Counted from the stretch's first letter, positions 1 through 5,603 are shown. The stretch: DNA of 14,509 nt from Thermococcus sp. (GCA_027023165.1 JALVWX010000053.1:1-14509); one strand, 5' to 3'. Made by a program: numbers and translations. The notes: generated by a model from the sequence alone, not told the origin.

Positions 1-688
1 CCTTAAAGACCATCGCCCACTCCTTGATTAGCTCGCGGAGCTTCTCGGGGTTGGCTATCGGAACCTTCTTGCTTCCCTTGACTAGAATCCCCTTGAGCTT
101 CTTGCTTCCGAGAACCGCTCCGGGGCCACCTCTGGCGGCCTGCCTCTCGTCGGTCTCGATTATCGAGATGAGGCTAAGGTTCTCGCCGGCTGGGCCTATG
201 AAAGCCGTCGCGTGGCCGGGATACTCCTCCTTCGCTTTAGCCCTCGCCTCGCCGGTGGTGAGGCCCCAGTAGCCGTCAGCGGGAACTATCTTAACCTCAT
301 CGTCCTCGATGACGAGAAGAACCGGTTCTTCACTCTTACCCTCTATGATGAGCATGTCGTAGCCGGCCCTCTTGAGCTGGACGCCGAGCTGTGCGCCGGC
401 CATGGCCCTTCCGTAGCCGCCGGTGAGGGGACTCTTAAAGTTGAATGCCGTCTTTGAGCCGGTTCCTATGCCGGTGTCAACGAAGAGACCGGGGGTTATT
501 ATCATCCTGTTCTCCGGTCCGAGAGGGTCTGCTCCAGCCGGAACTTCATCGTAGAGAACCCTGGTTCCAAAGCCGACACCGCCGAGGTACTTCCTCGGGA
601 ACTCCTCAGGAAGCGGTTCCACCTTGACCTCCTTAGTGGTTAGGTTGACCCTCAGAATCCTGCCCCAGTAACCGCCTTTTGCCTCCAT
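1..688 (-). CDS. Aldehyde:ferredoxin oxidoreductase-family tungstoenzyme, N-terminal 229 residues (gene runs off the left edge)
   Basis: The reverse strand reads from ATG at 688 without a stop to base 1. The translation begins MEAKGGYWGRILRVNLTTKE and shows hallmarks of the AOR family N-terminal domain: YWGRILRVNL at the start, PLGPENRMI near residue 55, KSPLTGGYGRAMAG near 82-95, GYDMLIIEGKSE near 105, and GPAGENL plus GPGAVLGSKKLKGI around 165-205. The family oxidises aldehydes to acids (or does related two-electron chemistry) with a tungstopterin and a 4Fe-4S cluster, giving electrons to ferredoxin in the cytoplasm. The cluster cysteines and C-terminal domains lie outside the window, so AOR, FOR, WOR4 and WOR5 cannot be told apart. 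The start is set by GGTGAT at 695-700 and a TATA-like box at 721-730. I am sure of the superfamily, not of the substrate. Confidence 0.9.
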   Translation of the reverse strand, partial: MEAKGGYWGRILRVNLTTKEVKVEPLPEEFPRKYLGGVGFGTRVLYDEVPAGADPLGPENRMIITPGLFVDTGIGTGSKTAFNFKSPLTGGYGRAMAGAQLGVQLKRAGYDMLIIEGKSEEPVLLVIEDDEVKIVPADGYWGLTTGEARAKAKEEYPGHATAFIGPAGENLSLISIIETDERQAARGGPGAVLGSKKLKGILVKGSKKVPIANPEKLRELIKEWAMVFK

Positions 689-694
689 ATCAGA

Positions 695-738
695 ATCACC
701 TCGAAGGATTTTCGGCTCCGAGGATATAAGACCTTCGC
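695..738 (-). promoter_or_regulatory. Promoter and Shine-Dalgarno site of the AOR-family gene
   Basis: On the reverse strand, GCGAAGGT (731-738, BRE position) precedes CTTATATCCT (721-730, TATA-like). This predicts transcription from about base 700 and a very short leader carrying GGTGAT at 695-700, six bases before the ATG at 688. Inferred from spacing only. Confidence 0.6.
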
Positions 739-765
739 AAAAGAGAGTGTTTCACATGGCTGTAA

Positions 766-788
766 AGGTTAAGTTGTGGTGTTAACCT
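766..788. repeat. Inverted repeat between taw2 and the AOR-family promoter
   Basis: AGGTTAA (766-772) and TTAACCT (782-788) are perfect complements around a nine-base loop. The repeat lies 3' of the taw2 stop and upstream of the AOR-family promoter, so it could be a 3'-end hairpin for taw2 or a regulator site. No long T-run follows it, and chance is possible for seven base pairs. Confidence 0.4.
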
Positions 789-807
789 CCGGGTCGGTTG
801 CAGGATA

Positions 808-1656
808 TCACTTCCTGAACACCCGCACATCGACCACGACGTGCCAGACGCCGGGGGCATAGCGCTTGATGATCAGCTCGTTGAGCTTCTCCGCCTCGTA
901 GCTGTGCTCCCTCGCTATCCTCCTGAAGGTTTCAAACGGCTCCGCCGGCATCAGCCTCTCCGGAACGGTGTTGTGGTAGTGGATTATTGCTTCATCCTTC
1001 GCTATCCCCAGCGCTTTAGGTATGAACTCGTGGGTCGTTACGACGTAGCCCATGAGGATCCTGTCGGCAATGTTCTCCCCCGGGAAGTCACGGTTGTCAA
1101 TGTTGTAGGCTGTCATCCTGTCCTGGACTCCGTTCAGCTCGATGTTCTCTACCAGGAAACGGAAGGTGTAGGGGCTTTTCTCTATCGCAATGACCCTTGC
1201 TCCACCGTGGACGGCCATCGGCAGGCTGAGGTGCCCGATTCCAGCGAACATGTCGACAACAAGCTCGCCAGGCTTTGCCACTTGCGCCATCCTCACTCTC
1301 TCTTTGACGTTGGCCGGCGAGAACATTATCCGCGCGACGTCGAGCTTGTACTTTACCCCGTTCTCGACGTGAACCGTTATCGTATCGCCGCCGTAGAGCA
1401 CCTCGTAGTTCGTCTCGCGGAACTCGCCGGAGATGCGGCCCTTTCTGAGGACGGTTTTAACGCCGAGAACCTCCGCGTAGGTCTCGGCTATCCTTCCCTT
1501 GTAGGGCTCAAGCTCCGGACGAAGCGGGAGGATGAGAACGTCCCCTATCCGGACCCAATGCTTTGGGAGAAGTTGGACTAACCCTTCCGGAAGTTCGCGG
1601 GAGAGAATTTCCCTTATGCGGGGCTTTATGAGCTGGGTTCCCCTTTTCCCTGGCAT
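808..1656 (-). CDS. taw2: Taw2: tRNA(Phe) 4-demethylwyosine-37 aminocarboxypropyltransferase (TYW2 family)
   Basis: The 282-residue protein matches what I recall of Pyrococcus horikoshii Taw2/TYW2 (PH0793) nearly end to end. An N-terminal domain contains KPRIREILSREL and LPKHWVRIGDVLILPLRPEL. A Rossmann-type domain follows with MFSPANVKERVRMA, the AdoMet-binding VDMFAGIGHLSLPMA (about residues 134-148) and IEKSPYTFRFLVENI. The motif where Trm5 methyltransferases carry an NPP-like sequence reads MGYVVTTHEF here, as in TYW2, which argues against Trm5. The enzyme transfers the 3-amino-3-carboxypropyl group of AdoMet to the imG-14 base at position 37 of tRNA(Phe), a step in archaeal wyosine synthesis. 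The start is supported by GGTGATC at 1664-1670. No other wyosine gene (Taw1, Taw3, Trm5) lies in the window. Confidence 0.93.
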   Translation of the reverse strand: MPGKRGTQLIKPRIREILSRELPEGLVQLLPKHWVRIGDVLILPLRPELEPYKGRIAETYAEVLGVKTVLRKGRISGEFRETNYEVLYGGDTITVHVENGVKYKLDVARIMFSPANVKERVRMAQVAKPGELVVDMFAGIGHLSLPMAVHGGARVIAIEKSPYTFRFLVENIELNGVQDRMTAYNIDNRDFPGENIADRILMGYVVTTHEFIPKALGIAKDEAIIHYHNTVPERLMPAEPFETFRRIAREHSYEAEKLNELIIKRYAPGVWHVVVDVRVFRK

Positions 1657-1676
1657 CGGCGTTGATCACCCGAAAC

Positions 1677-1741
1677 CCCTTAAAAGCGTTCCTCCCGTCG
1701 TTTCGTCAAAAACCGATAGGAAAGCCTTAAAAACCGAAAGG
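1677..1741. promoter_or_regulatory. Divergent promoter region of taw2 and the 1782 gene, with a 21-bp-spaced direct repeat
   Basis: This 65-base stretch lies between divergent genes. Two near-identical 13-mers, AAAAACCGATAGG (1708-1720) and AAAAACCGAAAGG (1729-1741), start 21 bp apart, two helical turns. The second runs through the likely plus-strand TATA box (CTTAAAAACC, about 1726-1735); the same bases could serve taw2 on the minus strand. A second minus-strand candidate box, GCTTTTAAGG (1678-1687), would give an almost leaderless taw2 transcript. Which box is used cannot be settled by eye. Confidence 0.5.
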
Positions 1742-1781
1742 CCGAAGTTAAGGCGAGAAGACCAGGAGGTCGATGAAAGGT

Positions 1782-2117
1782 ATGGATGATGAACCACCGA
1801 ATAGTTGGTTCTCCCGCCTGTTTAAACCCCGTGAAAAACCCGCACTTCTTGAGCAGAGGCTCAGCAGGGAGGCATACGAGGAATACCGTGAGCTTCTCAT
1901 GAAGGCCCGTCCAGAGGTTGATGGCTCGAAGATTCGCCTGCACCTTTCAGACGGCACGGTTGAACTCGATGAGGGCGTTCTGAGGATTAAGGCAAAGAAC
2001 CGGAAGACCGCGGAGAAGATACTCCGCAACCTGCACCACTATGATCAACCTCCAAGCCTCTGGCCGGCCTACGGGCTGAGCTACTCGCTCAAGAAGAAGA
2101 GGCGGACGATTCTTTGA
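1782..2117 (+). CDS. Small conserved-looking protein of unknown function (111 aa)
   Basis: I do not recognise this protein. It is hydrophilic with no membrane segment or signal peptide. The first 25 residues are rich in Pro, Arg and Lys (SWFSRLFKPREKPALL); the centre alternates charged helices (EAYEEYRELLMKARPEV) with a short strand-turn pattern (IRLHLSDGTVELDEGVLRIKA); the end is rich in Tyr, Trp and Pro, finishing with a basic SLKKKRRTIL tail that could touch nucleic acid. Codon use resembles its neighbours, so it looks like a real gene. The start is uncertain: GGAGGT (1765-1770) is only two bases from ATG 1773 and eleven from ATG 1782. I chose 1782; the longer form adds three residues. It diverges from taw2 and sits before the C/D sRNA promoter. 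Confidence 0.7.
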   Translation: MDDEPPNSWFSRLFKPREKPALLEQRLSREAYEEYRELLMKARPEVDGSKIRLHLSDGTVELDEGVLRIKAKNRKTAEKILRNLHHYDQPPSLWPAYGLSYSLKKKRRTIL

Positions 2118-2143
2118 CTTCATATCCTTTCCCTTCACTTCTC

Positions 2144-2160
2144 CCAAAGGTTTAAATGCC
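2144..2160 (+). promoter_or_regulatory. Promoter of the C/D sRNA (and probably of the Cas4-like gene)
   Basis: CCAAAGGTTTAAATG is a good archaeal BRE/TATA pair with its TATA centre near 2153. Adding about 26 bases puts the transcription start near 2179, right at the predicted 5' end of the sRNA at 2182. No second clear promoter lies before the nuclease start at 2292, so the sRNA may share a transcript with that gene. Confidence 0.7.
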
Positions 2161-2181
2161 GGGTTAGGTCTAACTCTCCAA

Positions 2182-2237
2182 GCGGATGACGACCCTTGCC
2201 CAGTCTGATGGGTGATGACGTCGGTATTAGCTGACGC
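2182..2237 (+). ncRNA. Box C/D guide sRNA (2'-O-methylation guide)
   Basis: All elements of an archaeal double-guide C/D sRNA are present in order and at canonical spacing: terminal stem GCG (2182-2184); box C ATGACGA (2186-2192, one change from RTGATGA); guide CCCTTGCCCAGT (2193-2204, 12 nt); box D' CTGA (2205-2208); three-base spacer; box C' GTGATGA (2212-2218, perfect); guide CGTCGGTATTAG (2219-2230, 12 nt); box D CTGA (2231-2234); and CGC (2235-2237) closing the stem. Such RNAs bind L7Ae, Nop5 and fibrillarin and direct methylation of the target base paired to the fifth guide nucleotide before D or D'. By that rule the targets would be ACTGGGCAAGGG (methyl on the second G of the GGG) and CTAATACCGACG (methyl on the second U). 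I could not place either target in rRNA or tRNA from memory. Confidence 0.87.
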
Positions 2238-2238
2238 A

Positions 2239-2273
2239 GGGGCGGTGAGGTTCGCGGGCCGATGACCCGCCCC
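2239..2273 (+). other. GC-rich leader hairpin with kink-turn-like internal loop, 5' of the Cas4-like gene
   Basis: GGGGCGG (2239-2245) pairs perfectly with CCGCCCC (2267-2273). Above it, the left strand reads UGA then GG and the right strand reads CC, GAU, GA, C. This fits a kink-turn: GG/CC as C-stem, GAU as three-base bulge, tandem G·A pairs (2247-2248 with 2264-2265), a U·C mismatch, then the seven-pair NC-stem. The inner stem is only two to three pairs closed by a short loop, which weakens the case. It ends seven bases before the SD of the gene at 2292. No ACA trinucleotide follows, so it is not an H/ACA guide. Confidence 0.5.
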
Positions 2274-2291
2274 GTTCTTGGAGGGAAGGCG

Positions 2292-2927
2292 ATGAGCGGC
2301 AACGGAAGCGATGAGAGCGGATTGCTGGAGTTTTACGCGAGCGAAGCTTTAATCTGTCCGAGGAGGATATACTTCCGTCTGAAGGACTACCCCGAGAAGT
2401 GGCCCGAGTTCGTTAAAGTGAGGTTAAACCAGGGAATCAACACCCACAACGTCCTCGGTGATATCTTGAAGAAGCGCTTCGGCTTCGAGCTTGAGAAGCA
2501 CCTAATTCTGCGCTCCAGCAGGCTGGGCTTCGAGATACACGGTAGGATAGACGCGATTGGCGACTTTCCCATCGAAATCAAGGGCAAGACCAGTCTTCCG
2601 AGTAAACCCTACGACTACCACATGGCGCAGCTGAACATCTACACCCGCTGGGCCGAGGCTGAGTACGGATACCTCTACTACATCAAGCTCCACGAGGAGC
2701 CTATGAAGGTGATAAGAAAAATCGACTTCTCCCGCTTTCCCATCGTCAAGGGGCCGAACTTCAGGGCCTTCGAGGTGCCCTACGACGACAAGCTCTTCAA
2801 GGAGACGCTGAGACACTTTTACAAGGTCAAGAGGGCCTACGAGAAGGGGAAGCCGCCGAAGGGCGAGTACTCCTACACCTGCAGGTTCTGCCCCTACCGC
2901 TATCTGTGCTATCCGGACGAGGAGTGA
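2292..2927 (+). CDS. Stand-alone Cas4-like / RecB-type PD-(D/E)XK nuclease with probable 4Fe-4S cluster (211 aa)
   Basis: The protein has the Cas4/Dna2-like (DUF83) layout. A lone cysteine lies early (C22 in ALICPRR), then H52, the catalytic D87 in HGRIDAI, E95-I-K97 in IEIKGK, and the helical QLNIY motif (Q113, Y117). Three cysteines lie near the C terminus (C197, C200, C206 in CRFCPYRYLC). With C22 they would hold an iron-sulfur cluster, as in Cas4 and AddB. All catalytic residues are intact, so an active metal-dependent DNA exonuclease is expected. There is no CRISPR array, Cas1 or Cas2 in the window, so this is a solo Cas4 homologue, more likely in DNA repair or processing than proven spacer acquisition. 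I start it at ATG 2292 because GGAGGG lies at 2280-2285; an in-frame ATG at 2262 falls inside the hairpin and has no SD. Confidence 0.85.
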   Translation: MSGNGSDESGLLEFYASEALICPRRIYFRLKDYPEKWPEFVKVRLNQGINTHNVLGDILKKRFGFELEKHLILRSSRLGFEIHGRIDAIGDFPIEIKGKTSLPSKPYDYHMAQLNIYTRWAEAEYGYLYYIKLHEEPMKVIRKIDFSRFPIVKGPNFRAFEVPYDDKLFKETLRHFYKVKRAYEKGKPPKGEYSYTCRFCPYRYLCYPDEE

Positions 2928-2928
2928 C

Positions 2929-3019
2929 TTTTGTGGTTGTGAACCGCAAAGATTGAGAGAAACTTTGGGGTTAATAACCACAAAGATTTGGGTAATCTTT
3001 GAGGTTGGCAACCACAAAG
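2929..3019. repeat. Array of three palindromes with 34-bp period (six AACCNCAAA half-sites)
   Basis: Three imperfect palindromes of about 23 bp, each CTTTGNGGTT, three bases, AACCNCAAAG, are centred at 2940, 2974 and 3008, exactly 34 bp apart. Copy 1 is 2929-2951 (outer base T instead of C), copy 2 is 2963-2985 and copy 3 is 2997-3019. The spacers are 11 bases each and begin with ATT. Read outward, all six half-sites fit AACCNCAAA; the N differs (A, G, C, A, T, A) and never pairs across the dyad. The array begins two bases after the Cas4-like stop codon, and copy 3 abuts the promoter of the ATPase gene at 3049. It looks like a cooperative operator. It is not a CRISPR: units are palindromic and spacers far too short. 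Confidence 0.85.
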
Positions 3020-3048
3020 CTTAAGGGCACTTTTGAGTAAAAATTTTC
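3014..3048 (+). promoter_or_regulatory. Leaderless promoter of the ATPase gene
   Basis: ACAAAGCTTAAGG (3014-3026) reads as a BRE followed by a TATA-like box centred near 3022. A start of transcription about 26 bases on falls at 3047-3049, on the ATG itself. The 20 bases before the ATG (cttttgagtaaaaattttc) have no Shine-Dalgarno sequence, unlike nearly all other genes here. Copy 3 of the palindrome array covers the BRE, so a bound protein would block TFB. Confidence 0.6.
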
Positions 3049-4341
3049 ATGCAGGTCGAGGAACTGAAGCGGGTACTTGTTTCTCAAAGGGAAGAGATGA
3101 TGGAATTCATCGAGCGGGAGAGGATAATCCGGAGGGACGCTGAAGAGAACGCTAAGTCGATTGTAGCATCTCCAAACGTTCTGGCGATACTCGGGGTCAG
3201 GCGTTCCGGCAAATCAGTCCTCTCTTGGAGTTTAGCCGATGACAATGCCCTCTACGTGAACTTCTTCGACGAGAGACTCTCGGCTTTTCGTTTAGATGAC
3301 TTTGAGAGGCTTTTGAATGCGGCCCGTGAACTGTGGGGGGAACCCGAGATCGTTGTGCTTGACGAGGTCCAGGAGGTGAAAGGATGGGAGAGGTTCGTCT
3401 CAAGGCTCAGACTCAACAAGCGGGTCGTGGTCACAGGTTCGTCGTCCCGGCTCCTGTCGGGAGAGATGGCGACCTACCTCACGGGAAGGCACGTTGAGCT
3501 GACGCTGTTCCCCTTCTCCTTCCGGGAGTTTCTGCGGTTCAGGGGTGTGGAGCTGTCGGAGAGCTGGGAGTACTCTGACAGAGAAGTCTCGCGGGTGAAA
3601 AGGGAGCTTGAGGACTACCTTGAGATAGGGGGCTTCCCTGAGGCCGTTAGGTTCGGGAGGTTCTATCTGAGCCAGATCTACCGCGATCTGATTGAGCGGG
3701 ACGTTATAATGAGGCACGGCGTAAAGCACGTGGATGCCCTCAGGGAGCTGGCACGTTATTTGATCTCCAACCACTCCAGCGAGTTCATGTATTCAAGGCT
3801 GGGTTCACTAGTTGGGCTGAGGGACGTCCACACCGTTAGAGACTACGTCTCTTATCTTGAGGAGGCTTACCTTATTTTCCAGCTCAGGCGCTTTTCCTTC
3901 AAGCCAAAGGGGCAACTGCTGTCCCCGAGAAAAGCTTATCCCATCGATACGGGAATAGCCAAAACCCTCACCCTGAAAACGCATCCGGAAAAGGGAAGGC
4001 TCATGGAGCTGGCGGTTTTCCTGGAAATCAAACGCGCGCTCAGTTATTCCGTTATCCCCGGAGAGGTTTATTACTGGAGGGACGAGAGGGGTGAAGTGGA
4101 CTTCGTTGTAAGGGTCGGCGGAAAACTGATCCCTATCCAGGTGACGTTCTCCCTGGAAGACGCCTTCGACAGAGAGGTTGGGAACCTCGCGAGGGCCTCA
4201 AAGATCCTCAGGGCTGAAAAGGGCATCATCGTCACGTGGGAGGAAGAGAGAAAGGTTGAAAAGGATGGTGTTAAGATCGAGGTGGTACCCCTCTGGCGGT
4301 TTTTGCTCCACGGCTTCAGCCGGTTTTTGCCCCCCACTTAA
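3049..4341 (+). CDS. AAA-type ATPase with C-terminal DUF4143 domain (archaeal ATPase, 430 aa)
   Basis: Residues 1-40 are a charged helix. A P-loop ATPase follows with Walker A GVRRSGKS (49-56), Walker B IVVLDE (101-106) and a sensor strand VVVTGSSSRLL (126-136). The segment LTLFPFSFREFL and the conserved EIGGFPEAVRF lead into a helical and winged-helix-like part. The DUF4143 end carries FLEIKR, YYWRDERGEVDFVV and LIPIQVTFS. That fold is related to PD-(D/E)XK nucleases, but the expected E-x-K reads QVT, so DNA cleavage is doubtful. The family is abundant and often multicopy in Thermococcales; roles in DNA binding or toxin-antitoxin-like behaviour are proposed rather than proven. Its 3' end overlaps the convergent MBL gene by 26 bp. 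It has no SD and follows a palindrome array, suggesting autoregulation. Confidence 0.88.
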   Translation: MQVEELKRVLVSQREEMMEFIERERIIRRDAEENAKSIVASPNVLAILGVRRSGKSVLSWSLADDNALYVNFFDERLSAFRLDDFERLLNAARELWGEPEIVVLDEVQEVKGWERFVSRLRLNKRVVVTGSSSRLLSGEMATYLTGRHVELTLFPFSFREFLRFRGVELSESWEYSDREVSRVKRELEDYLEIGGFPEAVRFGRFYLSQIYRDLIERDVIMRHGVKHVDALRELARYLISNHSSEFMYSRLGSLVGLRDVHTVRDYVSYLEEAYLIFQLRRFSFKPKGQLLSPRKAYPIDTGIAKTLTLKTHPEKGRLMELAVFLEIKRALSYSVIPGEVYYWRDERGEVDFVVRVGGKLIPIQVTFSLEDAFDREVGNLARASKILRAEKGIIVTWEEERKVEKDGVKIEVVPLWRFLLHGFSRFLPPT

Positions 4342-5194
4342 GCCCCCCGTCCACGAAGGCCTCTATCTCTCCCCCGTTGTAGAGCTCCGCTATGAAGGCC
4401 CTCACCGGGACGAGGTTGAGGGCGAGCTTCTGGGGCGTTATTTCGACGCCGTAGCGCTCCATTATCCTGAAGGCCAGCTCATCCATTGACATGGGGTTCT
4501 TCAGAAGCTCCAAGATCAGGGATTCGGTTTCTTCCATCCGTTTGAGGTTGAACTCAAGCAGTTCCCCCGCTTCCTCCTCTTCAACGGGCTTCCCGTGTGA
4601 GGGAATCAGTAGATGGCCCTTCTCTGCATAATTCTGTAATTCTTTAATTGAGGCTTTGTACAATTCTGGATCGACGAGGTAGGGCAGTCCAACGGACTGG
4701 AGGACCCTCTCTCCGAAGAAGGAGTCGCCGGCGTAGATTAGGCCGTTCTCCTCGTCGAGGAAGCCGGTCATCCCGGGGGAGTGGCCGTTGAGCCTTATCG
4801 CCTTTGTTCCGAAGAGCTGATCGCCCCACTCGAAGACGGCGTGAACCTTCACCTCCTCCTGAGACTGAAATGCTAGGAATCCCTCCGGTGCCTTGGAGCC
4901 GAAGGTTAAAAGCTCCCTGTTGAGTGGACTCTCGGCTATCGAGATCTCGAAGCGGTGCATGAAGAGCGGCGCACTTACCCTCGGCGCCACTGCTATGTGG
5001 TCCGCGTGCCCGTGGGTTGCAAGCTGGGCCTTGATCTCAAGCCCGAGCTTTCTGACTTCCCGTCTCAGGTCCTTGTGCCGCCCGCTCCCGTGTCCGGGGT
5101 CGATTAAAACCGCCTCACTCTCAAAGAGTCTGATGAGCGTTGATGGGCTTCCGGGGTACAGAAAAGCCGAATCACCGAGCTTCCTCAGTCCCAT
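4316..5194 (-). CDS. MBL-fold metallo-hydrolase with C-terminal winged-helix region (292 aa)
   Basis: The metal ligands of a two-metal beta-lactamase-fold hydrolase are all present: H61, H63, D65 and H66 in ATHGHADHI, H138 in LNGHSPGM, D157 in YAGDSFF and H200 in IPSHGKP. From about residue 215 the chain becomes helical and resembles the winged-helix tail of LACTB2-like hydrolases (ESLILELLKNPMSMDELAFRIMERYG). The substrate is unknown: thioesters, glutathione conjugates or RNA are known for relatives. The start is ATG 5194, preceded by GGTGAT (5198-5203) and a TATA-like CTTTTATGG near 5223-5231. The frame is open upstream to 5353, but that extension is an Arg-rich shadow without homology features. 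The gene is alone on its strand and converges on the ATPase gene. Confidence 0.88.
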   Translation of the reverse strand: MGLRKLGDSAFLYPGSPSTLIRLFESEAVLIDPGHGSGRHKDLRREVRKLGLEIKAQLATHGHADHIAVAPRVSAPLFMHRFEISIAESPLNRELLTFGSKAPEGFLAFQSQEEVKVHAVFEWGDQLFGTKAIRLNGHSPGMTGFLDEENGLIYAGDSFFGERVLQSVGLPYLVDPELYKASIKELQNYAEKGHLLIPSHGKPVEEEEAGELLEFNLKRMEETESLILELLKNPMSMDELAFRIMERYGVEITPQKLALNLVPVRAFIAELYNGGEIEAFVDGGLKWGAKTG

Positions 5195-5264
5195 GAAATC
5201 ACCGGGGAGAGTACGCGCCCATCCATAAAAGTGCACCGGTGAAAGGTAAGGAAAGAGAAGGGAG

Positions 5265-5444
5265 TCAAACGTGCCTCGGGTAGAGGGTCTTCTTGCCCTC
5301 GGCCTGCGCCCTCTTGATGGCCTTCTCGATGAGGACCTTAAGCTCCGCCTCAAGGGCGTCGTAGAACTCCGGGTTGACCCTCATCTCCGGGTCGATGGCC
5401 TTGATGGCCTCCTTAACCTTGCTCTTAACTATCATCTCAGCCAT
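5265..5444 (-). CDS. Small histone-fold protein, DUF1931 family (59 aa)
   Basis: The 59-residue protein begins MAEMIVKSKVKEAIKAI, continues with a long helix (NPEFYDALEAELKVLIEKAIKRAQAEG) and ends KKTLYPRHV. This helix, long helix, then K-T-x-x-P-R-x pattern matches the short archaeal DUF1931 proteins as I recall them and mirrors the archaeal histone sequence at the end of the central helix (GRKTI). The usual third helix of a histone is almost absent, which seems normal for this short family. DNA binding or chromatin association is a reasonable inference, not shown. The start is ATG 5444, six bases after a strong GGAGGTG (5451-5457); an upstream in-frame GTG at 5453 lies within that site and is rejected. 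The gene is monocistronic with its own promoter. Confidence 0.8.
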   Translation of the reverse strand: MAEMIVKSKVKEAIKAIDPEMRVNPEFYDALEAELKVLIEKAIKRAQAEGKKTLYPRHV

Positions 5445-5450
5445 TTCACA

Positions 5451-5518
5451 CACCTCCTTTTAGACGGGTCGCACCGGGCGACCGCCAATAACTTACCGTC
5501 CTTGGGGTTTATAACCTT
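5451..5518 (-). promoter_or_regulatory. Promoter and 5'-terminal leader hairpin of the histone-fold gene
   Basis: GGTTATAAACC (5508-5518, minus strand) is a strong TATA region predicting transcription from about 5485-5490. The leader would then start almost at once with a perfect six-pair hairpin, GGTCGC (5478-5483 read in reverse) and GCGACC (5467-5472) around a five-base loop, followed by GTCTAAAA and the SD at 5451-5457. A hairpin capping the 5' end may protect the RNA or tune translation. Confidence 0.6.
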
Positions 5519-5558
5519 TCCTGCGCCGTTCGTTTTTTGAGGGGCAGTGCCGTGAACT

Positions 5559-5600
5559 CCAAAAGGTTAAAACCACCTTTGGGGTAATATCTCCGGTGGT
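5559..5600 (+). promoter_or_regulatory. Promoter and RBS of the cDPG operon
   Basis: AAGGTTAAAACC (5563-5574) is the TATA region, predicting a start near 5595 and a leader of about eight bases containing GGTGGTGGC directly before ATG 5604. CCAAAAGG (5559-5566) and CCTTTGG (5576-5582) form an inverted repeat around the TATA box, with one extra A in the left arm, so a regulator could act here. I see no copy of the TATCAC-N5-GTGATA glycolytic operator. Confidence 0.55.
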
Positions 5601-5603
5601 GGC

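Noticed and set aside
841..1581. A 246-codon open frame on the plus strand
   Set aside because: Antisense to taw2, which matches a known enzyme almost end to end; the plus reading shows no recognisable domain.
2239..2291. The leader hairpin as an H/ACA guide RNA
   Set aside because: No ACA trinucleotide follows the stem at the required distance and no pseudouridylation pocket is evident.
2928..3020. The repeat array as a mini-CRISPR
   Set aside because: Spacers are only 11 bases, units are full palindromes, and half-sites vary; there is no cas1/cas2. The nearby Cas4-like gene is not enough.
5195..5353. 53-residue N-terminal extension of the MBL hydrolase
   Set aside because: Arg- and Ser-rich, without family similarity, and it overlaps the histone-fold gene; GGTGAT and a TATA box support ATG 5194.
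5466..5483. The hairpin before the histone-fold gene as a terminator
   Set aside because: It lies within the predicted leader, between TATA box and SD, and has no T-run typical of termination for an upstream transcript.
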